Source: Cololabis saira (Eukaryota; Chordata; Actinopteri; Beloniformes; Belonidae). From it: 64,000 nt of DNA. How positions within the stretch are numbered: position 1 is the first letter of the stretch; every line of letters starts with the position of its first letter. Location of the stretch: NCBI RefSeq assembly GCF_033807715.1, contig NC_084606.1:38276401-38340400 (forward strand). The letters are read 5' to 3'. A model generated the notes under the pieces. The model did not search any database, had not been told where the DNA came from, and worked only from the letters and a program-made list of their open reading frames with translations. A program made the position numbers and the translations under genes. Of the stretch, positions 21,225-32,915 are shown one piece after another.

Positions 21225-22010
21225 TGTTTAGTAAACCTCTAGCTGGTGTTGGTAAATCTCTAGGTAGTGTAAACTTTAGTGTGTCAGAGTCGCTCCTGTG
21301 GTTTCTTGTGCTGGCCCCCCCTTCTCCTCCCTTTTCTCTCTTTTGTCCATGTTGCAGCATCCTTTGCCGGACACCGGAACCTGCAGGTGGTCGTGGGTGG
21401 CTTGTAGCTTGCATTACGGAGCACAAGTCTTTCCCCGACCCTGCACCCCAACCTGGGACTTGCTGATTGGGCCGGAGCTTCGGGAGCTGCGTGCTGGCCT
21501 GCGGTCCCCACCCCTGGTCATCCCGTTGCTGGCCCCCCTTCTCCTCCCTTTTCTCTCTTTTGTCCTGCAGGTGGCCGTGGGTGGCTTGTAGCTTGCATTA
21601 CGGAGCACAAGTCTTTTCCTGACCCTGCACCCCAACCTGGGACTTGCTGATTGGGCCGGAGCTTCGGGAGCTGTGTGCTGGCCTGCGGTCCCCACCCCCG
21701 GTCATCCCGTTGCTGCTTCCACCTGCCTGCTGTGCTGTTGCCGTCCCTGACCCACCAGTCTGGCCCTCGGCAGGAGGGTCCCCCCTGATGAGCCCGGTCC
21801 TGCTCAAGGTTTCTTCCCTCCTAAAGGGGAGTTTTTCCTTGCCACTGTTTGGCTTAAGGTTTTTCTCCCACTAGGGGAGTTTTTACCTGCCATTGTTTAT
21901 GTAATAACTGCTCGGGGGTCATGTTCTGGGTATGGGTCTCTGTAAAGCGTCTAGAGACAACTCTGTTGTATTAGACGCTATATAAATAAAATTGAATTGA
22001 ATTGAATTGA
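20025..22010 (+). mobile_element. L2-type LINE, 5' truncated
   Basis: Inserted in the hAT element after ttaaaaaagaaaag; ends in aataaaattgaattgaattg repeats, the L2-style tail. It contains the RT ORF and a 3' UTR of about 780 bp in which a segment (cttgtagcttgcattacgga; gggacttgctgattgggcc) is tandemly duplicated (about 21395-21530 and 21580-21710). The same 3' UTR appears at 1417-1953, 37530-37600, 39053-39435 and 49489-49575. Confidence 0.92.
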
Positions 22011-22411
22011 AAGGCTGGACATTTTGTGCTACTTGTGCTTAATTTATTTTTTTATTCTGTTATTATTTTATTATTTATTAAAGTACTTGAATTTACTTTA
22101 GGATTCTTTTACGTAATTTAAGCAATTTTTTATTAATTTTCATTTATTTTATTATTGTATTGATTTAATTTTCCTGAAGATGATTATTTTGTACTTTTGT
22201 TTGTTTGAATGGTTGTGTTAAAAAAATAAATCAGACGTTACTCAACAGTTACTCAGTACTTGAGTAGTTTTTTCACCAAGTACTTTTTTACTTTTACTCA
22301 AGTAATTATTTGGATGACTACTTTTTACTTCTACTTGAGTCATATTATTCTGAAGTAACAGTACTTTTACTTGAGTACATTTTTGGCTCCTCTACCAGCT
22401 CTGGTTATCAG

Positions 22412-22801
22412 TGAAGAGTTTAAAGAGGCTTCAGCTGTGATTTTCCACCTTTAACTGAGCCCTCTCTGCAAACCAACCCCTTCACTACACTGGTACCGAG
22501 TCTCAGTTCCTGCCATTTCCTTCCATGCAAATCTTAGAAACATGTGCTGAAAACACTGGGCCCTCCGGTTCAGGGACACACATCTCTCACATTTTCATTA
22601 TTACCATGGGCTTGTAGAAAAGTGGAATATTTAAATATCTTCTTTGAGTGCAATCCTCCATCACACAATGAATAAAGTGCAATTATTGTACGGCAGGAGC
22701 TGGATACAAGGTTTGTATCATCTCTTCACTGTTCTTAATTAACTTATCCACTATATAAAAGATTTGTGGCATATAGGGCAAACTCTAAATTGGCTGAGGG
22801 A
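22412..22801. other. No recognisable gene
   Basis: Unique-looking AT-rich sequence between two hAT insertions; no ORF or motif of note. Confidence 0.4.
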
Positions 22802-22849
22802 AGTATACACAGTACTGGAGATGAGGGGGGATGAGGGGGGATGGCATCC

Positions 22850-23035
22850 CCCTGAAATAAAAACGGTCCAAATCATCCCCCCCTGAAATAAAAACGGTCC
22901 AAATCATCCCCCCCTGAAATAAAAACGGTCCAAATCATCCCCCCTGAAATAAAAACGGTCCAAATCATCCCCCCCTGAAATAAAAACGGTCCAAATCATC
23001 CCCCCTGAAATAAAAACGGTCCAAATCATCCCCCC
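22850..23035. repeat. 31/32-bp tandem repeat, six units
   Basis: Unit ctgaaataaaaacggtccaa followed by atcatcccccc, varying only in the length of the C run. Subterminal to the hAT-like left end. Confidence 0.95.
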
Positions 23036-23089
23036 TGTAAAACTGCCATCCCTCCTTTCCATCCCTTATGTCATTTCATCAATGAATGT

Positions 23090-23432
23090 GGTTTTACTGC
23101 TATTTCAACATTTAGAGTCATCACCAGAAAAATAACACCAGAAAAATAACTTATTGGACCATTTTCACCTGTTTCAAGTCAATTTTCACTTGAAATAAGT
23201 AGAAAAATCTGCGGGACAAGATTTATCTTCTCATTACAAGCAATAAAATCTTGTTCCACTGGCAGATTTTTCTACTTATTTCAAGTGAAAATCTACTTGA
23301 AACAGGTGAAAATTGTCGTTTTTTCCAGTGATGAGTCTTGTTTTAAGTGTAATGAGATTCTTTTTACTAAAATGAGACATTTTAACTAGAAATAAGACAA
23401 ATATTCTTGTTAAGATTTTGAGTTTTTGCAGT
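23090..23432. repeat. Fold-back dispersed repeat
   Basis: The arm ttcacctgtttcaagtcaat, then acttgaaataagtagaaaa at about 23165-23210, returns as its complement at about 23265-23315. The right boundary is gagtttttgcagtg. A common teleost dispersed sequence; superfamily not known to me. Confidence 0.65.
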
Positions 23433-23463
23433 GATCCATGTAACTTATCCTGTGGTTGTGAGA

Positions 23464-26343
23464 TGGCGCCGCCTACGGCTGCTGTGTTGGTTCTGTGTAC
23501 TGCGCTCTGTTTGTTTTATGTTTGTGTTGTACCTGTTACCTGCCTTACCTCTTACACTAAAGAGGAGCTCTGGCTCATCGGGTGTTCCACCCCATCGGAC
23601 ATTTGTCCCACTTTACTCACCCGCTCCACGGATTTCTTGGATATTCTGGTGAAGGGAACCGCGTTTTTCGCCAGGGTTGTGCGGTGGACTAGGCGGCAAC
23701 GGGGAAAGCGAGGTGGCTGCCTGGTTCGCCTCCGCCAGCGGGGATTACGTCCACCCCTTCCTGGAATATTCCTTGGAAACGTGAACTCTATTCCTAATAA
23801 AATGGATGAACTCCGGTGGCTGGTTGCAAGGAGCAGCGACTTCCAATCCACGGCCGTTTTTGCTGTTGTGGAGACCCATCTGACCCCATCGATTCCTGAA
23901 GGGGCTGTGGAGCTGGATGGCTTTTCCGCGTTCCGCCCGACAGGGACTTCGAAGCGGTGGGCAAGACGCGTGGCAGTGGACTGACGTGACAGTGCTTCTC
24001 CAACACTGTTCCATGGACATTGAATCCCTCTTTATCCTCTGTCGCCCATTCTACTCCCCCCGTGAGTTCAACTCGTTCATACTCGTGTGTGTTTACATTC
24101 CACCGGACGCTGACGTCACCGCAGCGGTAGACACACTGACAGAACAGCTGCCGAGTACTGAACGCAGCCACCCGGACAGTTTTGCTGTAGTTTTGGGAGA
24201 CTTTAACCAGGCTCATCTCAGCCGGGCTCTCCCCAAATACAGGCAGCAAATTACATGCCCAACTCGGGGTGTGAACACTCTTGACCACTGCTACTGCACC
24301 ATTCGCCAGGCTTACCACTCTGTCCCCCGTGCCGCACTGGGCAACAGTGACCACCATCTCATCCACCTGATCCCTCGCTACAGGCAGAGACTAAAACTCT
24401 CCAAACCTGTAGTGCGGCATTTCAGAGTGTGGTCCAGTGAGACATGTGAGAGTCTCCGCGCCTGGCTGGAGAGGGCAGGCTGTGACCAGGAGTTTGTCCA
24501 GTGGGCGGGGCCTGATGCTGGGAACAACTTGGATGAATACACGGACACTGTGACATCGTTCATCAGCCTCGGCGAGGAGATGTGCGTTCCCCTCCGCTCC
24601 AGGAAGACCTTTAATAATGACAAGCCCTGGTTTTCTGCCCACCTCAGGCGGCTGAGGTCGGAGAAGGAGGCGTAGTGGGGATGCGGATCGGTTCAGACAG
24701 GCCAAGTACGGGTTCGCTAAGGCAGTGAAGGCCGCTTCCTCCTCTGTCTGGAAAGGCCTGAAAACCATCACGAACTGTAAACCAAAGCCCCCTCAGACAT
24801 CTGACAACCTCCCCCTGGCAAACAAGCTCAACGAGTTTTACTGCAGGTTTGAGTGTGAGAGGTTTGCCTACAGAGCCAACAGATCCGCAGAGGATGCTGT
24901 GAACATGGCTCTGCACTACGCACTCAAACATCTGGACACTGCAGGCAACTACGTCAGGTTCCTGTTTGTGGACTTCAGCAGCGCCTTCAACACCATCCTC
25001 CCGTCCGTCCTGGAGAACCAGCTCTCCCTGCTGCAGGTCCCAGTCCCCACTAGGAGGTGGATCATGGACTTCCTCACCAACAGGTCCCAGCGGGTGAAGC
25101 TGGGGAAGTGCATCTCCAACCCCAGGTCCACCAGTACCGGCTCCCCGCAGGGCTGCATTCTGTCGCCTCTCCTATTCTCCCTGTACACCAACAGCTGCGT
25201 TTCCCTCCACCCCTCGGTCCAGCTCCTAAAGTTCCCTGACAACACCACCGTGGTGGGCCTCATCTCCAGGTGACACCACCCTGGTGGGCCTCAACTGAAA
25301 AGGCAGCCGGAAAATTACTGAGCTGCCTGCAAATTGTTGATTTGATTTGGCCTTGATGGAGCGGCTTGGCAGGCCACTTCGTCACAATCTCCCTGGAGGA
25401 ATGTAAACATGACGCTCTGCACCCAACTTAACCCTCCCCCTCTCTCACAAACACCTGCGGATCTCCCTCCCAGAACTGTACCGCTGCCTGATAACATCAA
25501 GGACTTTTGGCTGCATTCTGGGCGAAGGTTCTCGGACTTATCGCGTCACAGACTCTCACACACACACTGTCACACCCCCCTCCCCATATTCAGCGCCTTC
25601 CTGGCACCCCCCTCTTATCAGCCCCTCCCTCACAGACTCCGGGTTTGAGTGCCAGCTGGCAATGGCTGCGGCCCTCAATTGGAGGATCTGTGTCCCCCCC
25701 CCCCCCGACCTGCCCATATCGTATACCCATAAGCTATGATGTTGTACTGTTGTGTGTATGTTGCTTTTCTGTGCTGAGGTGTTTTTTTGCACCTTGACAC
25801 TAGGTATTAATACACAGTGTGAAGATGCCTTTTTTTCCCTCCTCCCCCCTGTCCCAGTGTTATCCTTCCTCTAAAAATGGCGTCCGTATTAATGGTGCCA
25901 TCGGTGTAAACCGGAGTCAAGTTCTCTTGTCTGATTTATGTCTGACCTGGCAATAAAGCTTTTTCTGATTCTGATTCTGATTCTGATTCTGATCTCCAGG
26001 TGACACCACCCTGGTGGGCCTCATCTCCAGGTGTGACGAGTCGGTTGCTGAGTTGGTGCTGTCACAACAACTTGGAGCTTAACACCCGCAAGACAGTGGA
26101 GATGGTGGTGGATTTCAGGAGGAACACAGCCCCTCCCCTTCCCATCGTGCTGGGAGACACACAGGTGGACTCTGTGGACTCTTTCCGCTTTCTGGGAATC
26201 AACATCACCAGGGATTTGAAGTGGGAACTGAAATTCCACGGCCCTCCTGAAAAAAGCCCAGAAAAGACTGTTCTTCCTCCGACAGCTGAGGAAATTCAGG
26301 CTGCCAAGGTCCATGATGACCCAGTTTTACACAGCCATCATTG
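23464..26343 (+). pseudogene. LINE ORF2 (endonuclease-RT), multiply broken
   Basis: Frame 1 (23464-23984) starts at MAPPTAAVLVLCTALCLFYV and includes GIFLGNVNSIPNKMDELRWL and VVETHLTPSIPEG from the endonuclease. After a frameshift, 23980-24675 carries VVLGDFNQAHLSRALPKYRQ, LDHCYCTI and GNSDHHLIHLIPRYRQ (rest of the endonuclease). Another shift leads to 24725-25273, where NEFYCRFE is joined directly to FAYRANRSAEDAVNMALHY, so the N-terminal RT motifs are deleted. LFVDFSSAFNTILP and GSPQGCILSPLLFSLYTN are present, but the catalytic F/YADD is changed to FPDN. 26024-26343 holds the C-terminal thumb (DFRRNTAPPLPIVLGD, FRFLGINITRDLKWE) with further stops. It cannot encode active protein. Confidence 0.85.
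25294..25991 (+). mobile_element. Short retroposon-like insertion with (TCTGAT)n tail
   Basis: A 698-bp segment begins actgaaaaggcagccggaaa and ends aataaagctttttctgattc with repeated TCTGAT. It sits between two identical 32-bp copies of LINE sequence (25262-25293 and 25992-26023), read here as a long target duplication. No ORF of note. The tail type suggests mobilisation in trans by a LINE of the CR1/Rex kind (inference). Confidence 0.72.
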
Positions 26344-27191
26344 AATCCATTCTCACCCACTCCATCATCACCTGGTTCCCCGCTACAGCTGCAAGGGACC
26401 TCCACAAGCTGCAGCGAGTGATACGCTCTGCTCTGCAGAGAGAGTGATTGGCTGCCCCTTGCCCTCCCTGAAGTCTCAGTACGACTCCAGGGCCTTGAGG
26501 AGGGCTAGGAAGATCATGATCCCTCTCACCCTGGCCATGGCCTCTTCACCGTCCTCCCCTCTGGTAGGAGGCTGAGGCTACCTAAGGCTGTGAAAGCTGC
26601 CACAGACTCAGCTTTTCCCCTCAGCCGCCAGGCTCATCAATGACTCGGGTCCCCCCCCCCCCCCTCCCCCCTCACGCTCCTTAGTGACAAAAAATAATCA
26701 AACTGGACTACAATTTATTGTATATGCCTGCACTTTATTTTTGTTTATTCCTTCACTGTGGTGTTGTGTCTGTGATTTATTTATTTATACGTGAAAATAA
26801 TATTCCGAGTGCGCACACTGTTACCAACGTGACAATTTCCTATGTGTTACACAAATGGCAAATAAAAGCAATCTGAATCTGAATCTGAAGAACAGAGTCA
26901 TATTGATAAGTTCAGAAAAGTGTTTTTTATTGTTGTGTTTTGATGTATTTGATGTAAGCCCAGTGGATATTTAAAGCTTACAGAAGGCTGCATTTAACTG
27001 CTGCTATGTCATTCCTGCAGTATTTCTGCAGGTGTTTTGGTCACTGCTATTATTTGTAATATATTATATTTTTATATTTTATTTGTAATAATATTATATT
27101 ATTTGTAATCAGCACAAATTATCTGTCCCCATATGATAAAATCCACCACCCCCCCCTGATTTTTTTTTACAACTCCAGTACTGAGTATACT

Positions 27192-27923
27192 TCCTCTTGA
27201 GATATGATGATTCAAATAAACACCTTCCTCACCCGCATTGCTCAGAATAACTCATGCATTTCTGTGCAGCGGAGAAAAGAGGAAGTGTGTGACCTTTGTT
27301 CTTGTGTTTTAGCAGGTGAAGGGTAAACTTTAGGCAGGGTCTCTGTCATTCGGGTATCCAGCTAAGCCCTGATTGATAAAATTGGGCCTGTGTTGTGAGA
27401 AGTGCTCCCCAGACATGTATACTAACAACATTAGCAGAGAGGAAGGAATTGTTCAAAAATCTACCTTTCATGCACTGAATAAATAGCACATGCACATCTG
27501 ATTCCTAAAGAAACAAACTGTGAAAATGGCATGTGTGAAAATGGCATTTTAGTGGAGAGAGAGCATTTTCTAAAGGGTGAATGCAGAAAACAAACAGGCT
27601 GCTTTTTTCTTGTCACCTTGTGATGTGATGCTGCTTTTACACCCAGTGTTGTCAGATGTTTTTCCTTGGTGACAAAAGCCAAGAAACTGTGAACTTTTAA
27701 ACAACCTTGTTGACTCGAGCATCAAGGTTCAGTCGTGTGACGGGACGTTGCAAGTTCTGCCAGAATAAGCAGCAGTTTGGACTAGGAACAAATCCACCTT
27801 CCAGCAATTATTGATTAACAGGCAGAATCTTTTTCTTTTCTTACCTCACCAACAGATTATTTATTGAATCAAGATTAACTGAAACTCCATGATTTGGTTA
27901 AGTTACAGTCACTCACAATCATG
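27192..27923. other. No recognisable gene
   Basis: Unique-looking sequence, no convincing ORF or repeat. Confidence 0.4.
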
Positions 27924-28652
27924 TACCGTATTTTCACGACCATACGGCGCACTGTGTGGAAAGGCGCACCCTCAGTTTTGTGTGTCATTTTTGGTTTTAA
28001 AACACACATACGGCGCACCGACCCAAAAGGCGCCGTCTACAGAGACGGAGCTGCACACACACGCGTTGCAAAACACACACACGCTAAAAATAGAGCGGAA
28101 GCAAAACTTAGTTTGATATTTTATTTCACTTTTCACATCAATCAAACCCTTCAAAGGTTCATATTCTGTTTCTGCATTAAAAAATAAAAAAAAACCACCA
28201 CATAAACCTGTCTCAGCCACCAGCCCTTTTCATTTCACTCTGGCTGGAAAAGTCTGTTTAGGCAACGCTTTTCTTTTAAAAATCACCATCGGCGGCAGTT
28301 TCTGTCCATCAGCGTGGCAGGCAAGCACAAGAGTAAATAAACTTTTCATACCCCGTTGTGCTGCGGATCCCGACCGCAGCGGTCCCGGGGCCCGCTCCCC
28401 CCACGCTGGTCCCGCGTCCCGGGTCCCGCTCCCCCGGGTAGCAGGGGCTCCCGGGGAAAGAGCACCGGCATTTCAGCCGGATCTGCCCCGGGGATGCGGC
28501 GATCAGACCCCGCAAACCCACGGCAGGTGCTTCCTCGGTTCCCGACATGCAAAACACACACGCGCTGCAGGACACACACACAAGTGTGCTTATTTAAATA
28601 GAGTGACTTAGTTTGATTGTATTTTATTTCACTTTACACATCAAGCAAATCC

Positions 28653-28784
28653 TTAAAAGTCTTCATCATCTGTTTCCGCATTAATCAGCTCAGCTGACGC
28701 GGCGGCCCGTATTTTACTCACGCGTCCGTCTCTTTCCTCTTTCCACAAGCGAAATCCATCCTCTTCTTTGTGTGATGTTTTTTA
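28653..28784 (-). pseudogene. Possible C-terminal transposase remnant
   Basis: On the - strand, about 40 codons read ...EEDGFRLWKEERDGRVSK and IRAAASAELINAETDDEDF and end at TAA (28653-28655). The acidic C-terminus next to an inverted terminal region fits the end of a DNA transposase encoded by the TIR element; a degraded duplicate (NAETEYEPLKGL) lies at about 28150-28190. Too short to assign a family. Confidence 0.4.
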
Positions 28785-28811
28785 ATCCAGTATCAGTCAG
28801 TCCAGTAACAA

Positions 28812-31810
28812 AGCAATTTTGACTTGGCACGCATTGACGCTGGCATTGGGCTGCTCATAGGTGTTGATGCTCCAAAGGCCATGGAACCGCTGAGAGTCAT
28901 AAACAGTGAGGGTAGTGGGCCCTACGCTGTTGAGACTCTGCTGGGATGGGTCATCAACGGTCTTCTTGGCTCAAATGGAAGTGGAGATGGAAATTCTGGT
29001 GTGGTGCAGGTCAATCGAATTTCCATAGAGGACCTGTTAGTCCAGCAGTACAACCAGGACTTTGTTGAACAACACAGCAGTGACAAGGATGAGATGTCAG
29101 TTGAAGATCGGCAGTTTGTGGACATAGTGTCGAAGTCAGCTGTGCTGAAGAACGGCCATTACAGCTTGAAGCTGCCTTTCCGCAACTCGAATGTGTGCCT
29201 GCCCAACAACAAAGCCGTAGCCCTGCAAAGAGCACATCACCTCATAAAAAGGTTCAAGAAAGACCTGAAGTTCTTTAGTGAGTACAAGGACTTCATGAGC
29301 GATGTTATCTCAAAAGGATATGCAGAAGTGATTCCACAAGATCAGCTGGGACATGAATATGGGAAAGTGTGGTTTGTACCACATCATGGAGTCTATCACC
29401 CACGTAAGAAAACCTTACGTGTGGTGTTTGATTGTGCATCAGCATATGGTGGAACCTCCCTGAACAAGGAACTTTTGCAAGGTCCCGACTTGACAAACTC
29501 ACTCTTGGGTGTGTTGCATCGATTCCGCCAGGGCCCCATAGCATTCATGACCGACATCGAAGGAATGTTCCACCAGGTGAAGGTGGCTAGTGAGGATGTC
29601 AACTTCCTGCGCTTTCTCTGGTGGCCAGATGGGGACATCACCAAAGATCTGGTTGAGCACAGAATGACTGTCCACATCTTCGGAGCTGTGTCATCTCCAA
29701 GCTGTGCCACATTTGCCCTGTTGAAAACAGCTGATGACCACCAAAATGAATACCCACCTGAGGTAGCGAACACCGTTCGACAGAATTTCTACGTTGATGA
29801 CTGCTTAAAATCTGTCAACACAGTAGACCAGGCAACATCACTGTACCAACACCTCACAGAGCTGTGCGCTAAAGGAGGATTCTGCCTCAACAAGTGGGTA
29901 AGCAACCATCGGTCTGTCCTGGCTGCCATCCCTGAAGATCAACGGGCTAAAGGCGTAAAAACATTGGACCTTGACAAAGACCAGCTTCCCATGGAGAGAG
30001 CACTTGGAGCTCAGTGGAACGTGGAACAGGACACATTTACCTTCAGCATAGAGGTAAAATCACACTCAGTCACCCGACGTGGTGTCTTGTCCATCGTTAG
30101 CTCGGTGTATGACCCTTTAGGTTTCTTGGCACCGGTTGTACTCCCTGCAAAACAGCTCTTGCAAGGCCTGTGCAAGACAAAGCTGGGATGGGACGACCCA
30201 GTACCACAAGAAACGGCTCAAGTATGGCAGAAATGGCTGGACGAGTTACCGCTACTGGATGCATTCAGTATCAACAGAAGCTTTGCACCCAAAGAATTTG
30301 AACAAATAATGGCAGCACAGTTGCACCATTTCTGTGATGCTAGTGAATCTGGGTATGGTTTGGTGTCTTACCTCCGGCTATCGAACACCAGGGGAGAAGT
30401 GAGCGTCGCCTTTGTCACTGGAAAGTCCAGGGTAGCACCACTGAAGCAAACAACCATACCCAGGTTGGAACTTGCAGCAGCAGTCTTAGCTGCACGCATG
30501 GACAAGATGCTGAAAACAGAATTAGAACTTTGCAGGGAAAAGTCAGTCTTCTGGACAGACAGCAAGACAGTTCTTCAGTATATTGGCAGCAACACAAAGA
30601 GATTCAAAACATACGTGGCAAACAGAGTCTCCATAATCCGAGAGCTGTCAGAAGTGGAGCAATGGCGGCACATCAGTACCAAACTCAATCCAGCGGATAC
30701 AGCATCACGTGGTGTGCGGGCTGAAGTTTTCCTTCGAACCTTGTCGTGGATCAATGGACCATGTTTTCTCTCCAAACCTCAATCACACTGGCCAGGAACA
30801 ACCGAAGTGGATGGTGTTCCTGATGCTGACCCGGAAGTTAAGGGTGAGATAATTGCCTGTGCTGTGGCGCTGGACGAGAAGGAAAGTCCCACAGGCAAAC
30901 TCTTGGCCTACTTCTCCAAGTGGACAGACCTCACAAGAGCTGTGGCCTGGATACTGAAGTATAGGGAGCTACTGCATCAGCGAAGCAAGCAAAGAAAGCA
31001 GACTTCCCCCGAACTCAAATTAAACCGGAGAAGTAGCACTTCAAGACTGTCTGTGGATGATCTGAGTGGCGCTGTGAAGGCCGTTGTTTGTTTTGTGCAG
31101 CAGCAGACGTATCCAGAGGAAATTGAAGCTTTAAAGAAGGGCACTTTGAAGAAAACCAGCCATCTGTTTAGGCTTGACCCTGTGTTGGTCGATGGAGTTT
31201 TGAGAGTCGGCGGTAGGTTGAGCAGGTCTGCTCTTCCTGAAGAGACAAAGCACCCGATGATTCTGCCAAAGAACAGTCATGTCACAAAACTCATTCTGCG
31301 TCACATCCATCAGAAGGTTGGTCATGGCGGCAGAAATCACATGCTGTCTACTCTTCGTCGTCGGTACTGGATACCGCATGCCAACACTGCTGCCAGAGCT
31401 GTCATCAGGGAATGTTTGGATTGCCAACGACAACGGCAGAAACCTGGTGAGCAAAAGATGTCGGACCTCCCTGTAGACAGAATCACAGCAGACCTCCCAC
31501 CATTTACATGCGTCGGAGTGGACTACTTCGGTCCGATGGAAGTGAAAAGAGGCCGAAGCACTGTGAAGAGGTATGGTGTCCTGTTTACATGTTTGACATC
31601 TCGTGCAATCCATCTTGAGGTGGCTCACACGTTAAACACTGATTCATGCATAAACGCCATACGGAGGTTTGTCTGTCGCAGGGGTCAGGTCAAAGAGATA
31701 AGATCCGACAACGGAAAAAACTTTGTCAGCTCTGACCGTGAACTGAAGCAAGCCGTCAGAGAGTTTAATTTAGACAAGATGCAAGACTCTCTCATGCAAG
31801 ACGGTATCAA
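28812..31810 (+). pseudogene. BEL/Pao retrotransposon pol, truncated at both ends
   Basis: About 1000 open codons. Order from the ORF start at 28824: C-terminal part of the aspartic protease region (IGLLIGVDAPKAMEPL, YAVETLLGWVINGLLG), reverse transcriptase (WFVPHHGVYHP, LRVVFDCASAYGG, ADIEGMFHQV-type motif reading FMTDIEGMFHQVKV, and YVDD near residue 321), RNase H (HHFCDASESGYGLVSYL near 499, DSKTVLQYI), an HHCC integrase finger (HIHQKVGHGG... CLDCQRQ near 829-870) and the integrase core with its first two Asp (VGVDYFGP near 897, IRSDNGKNF near 959). The third catalytic residue (Glu) is lost because the frame runs into a 13-bp minisatellite at 31811. Gag, the protease active site and the 5' LTR are absent. 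No internal stop remains, so decay is structural rather than by point mutation. Confidence 0.93.
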
Positions 31811-31979
31811 GTGGAGCCTGCTGGTGGAGCCTGCTGGTGGAGCCTGCTGGTGGAGCCTGCTGATGGAGCCTGCTGATGGAGCCTGCTGGTGGAGCCTGCT
31901 GATGGAGCCTGCTGATGGAGCCTGCTGATGGAGCCTGCTGATGGAGCCTGCTGATGGAGCCTGCTGATGGAGCCTGCTG
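31811..31979. repeat. 13-bp tandem repeat, 13 units
   Basis: Units gtggagcctgctg and atggagcctgctg fill exactly 169 bp at the truncation point of the BEL integrase. The unit starts with the last pol bases (aagtggagcctg), so the array may have grown from the pol sequence itself. Confidence 0.95.
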
Positions 31980-32364
31980 GGGTCTGAAGTCTACAGCTAC
32001 ATGTACACTGACAAACACGCCTCATCATACTTGCATTCAGTACACTAATGCACGATACAGTTTCTCATAATGCACATACCCTTTGCACACATGCATGCAT
32101 TTCATTATGCATGTCATTTTTGTTTTATTTTTGAGTCCTATGGAAGAGGAACGAAGACCTCGGTTTGCCTTCTTTAAGGCTTATGGACTAATGTAAAGAC
32201 ATTTAGTAGTAAAAAGAAAAAAAAAAGGTTGCAAAATACTGCACATAATGGATGTAAAACATGCTATGTTTAGGACTCACTCCATCCTGGTAAGGCTACT
32301 TTGTGTGTTATGGCTATTCAATTTAGTTTGTAATTAATCGCTAAGCAATAATTAGGGGCCGGAA

Positions 32365-32915
32365 TGTTGTAGCCATTTCTTCATTTCTTATGCCTTAGTT
32401 TAGAAAAAGGTTTAGTTCAGGATGTTTATGAAGTTGATCTGTTACTTTGAATTATCTTGACTTGGTAATTAGTTTATGTTAAACAGTACCTGAGTTTATT
32501 TATTGTTGGATGGGTGGGGCCGGGACACACCCCTCATTATTGGGACCGGTGTGGTGTGTGGGTGTGTGTGCGTCAGTCAGGCGGAAATGTCAGACAGGAG
32601 GCGGCTGTGGTTAAATGCCAATTTTGACCATTTCACGCTGTTTTTACTTTTCTATATAGTTTTCGTTTCGTTGGATTTTTCCCTAATTGTGGAGCCGCAT
32701 GGATTTATGATTGTAAGCCCCTTTTATGGAAATAAATATTGGAAAAAAGGAAAAAGTCGCAACAGTGAAGTGTGTAAAATCACCACGGTTTTGCTTCCCG
32801 TCAATGGCATCGTGTTCCTCGGATGCCAGGACAGGAGTATCATTCACGTCGCAACTCACGGGTGCTTCACCCGCCCCCTTCTCTTTTTACCGTTCTCATG
32901 GTGGCCGGCCTGACA
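32365..32915 (+). mobile_element. Candidate 3' LTR of the BEL/Pao element
   Basis: TGTTGTAGCC... at 32365 follows a purine-rich aattaggggccggaa (polypurine-tract-like), and ...ggccggcctgaca at 32915 gives a TGT...ACA boundary. It includes a possible AATAAA at about 32730. Without a 5' LTR for comparison this is an inference; 31980-32364 would be the untranslated 3' part of the element. Confidence 0.45.

Larger units (their letters stand above)
19674..22403. mobile_element. hAT element carrying a nested L2
   Basis: Left end CAGAGGTGGTAGTAACGAG, right end ctctaccagctctg. A perfect 8-bp duplication gttatcag flanks it (19666-19673 and 22404-22411). Subterminal acttttacttgagtag motifs occur on both sides. 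Without the L2 the element is about 745 bp with no transposase, so it is a non-autonomous copy. Confidence 0.92.
23433..26889 (+). mobile_element. Decayed LINE with (GAATCT)n tail
   Basis: Non-LTR element from about 23433 to a tail aaataaaagcaatctgaatc with repeated GAATCT at 26889. It contains endonuclease and RT remnants in several frames, a large internal deletion between endonuclease and RT, and a 698-bp secondary insertion at 25294-25991. Clade: jockey/CR1/Rex-like by sequence, not resolved further. Confidence 0.8.
22810..27183. mobile_element. Composite hAT-like element with 'CAGTACTGGAG' ends
   Basis: Ends CAGTACTGGAG and ctccagtactg are an 11-bp perfect inverted repeat. Flanks agtataca (22802-22809) and agtatact (27184-27191) agree at seven of eight bases. 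Inside the ends are, in order, a 31-bp tandem repeat, a fold-back repeat, a LINE and the native right part (26890-27183). A solitary terminal fragment of the same family is at 38571-38640. No transposase remains. Confidence 0.82.

Noticed and set aside
21205..21874. Several 69-97-codon ORFs in the L2 3' UTR
   Set aside because: Shadows in a GC-rich, internally duplicated 3' UTR; they recur only because the UTR segment is tandemly duplicated.
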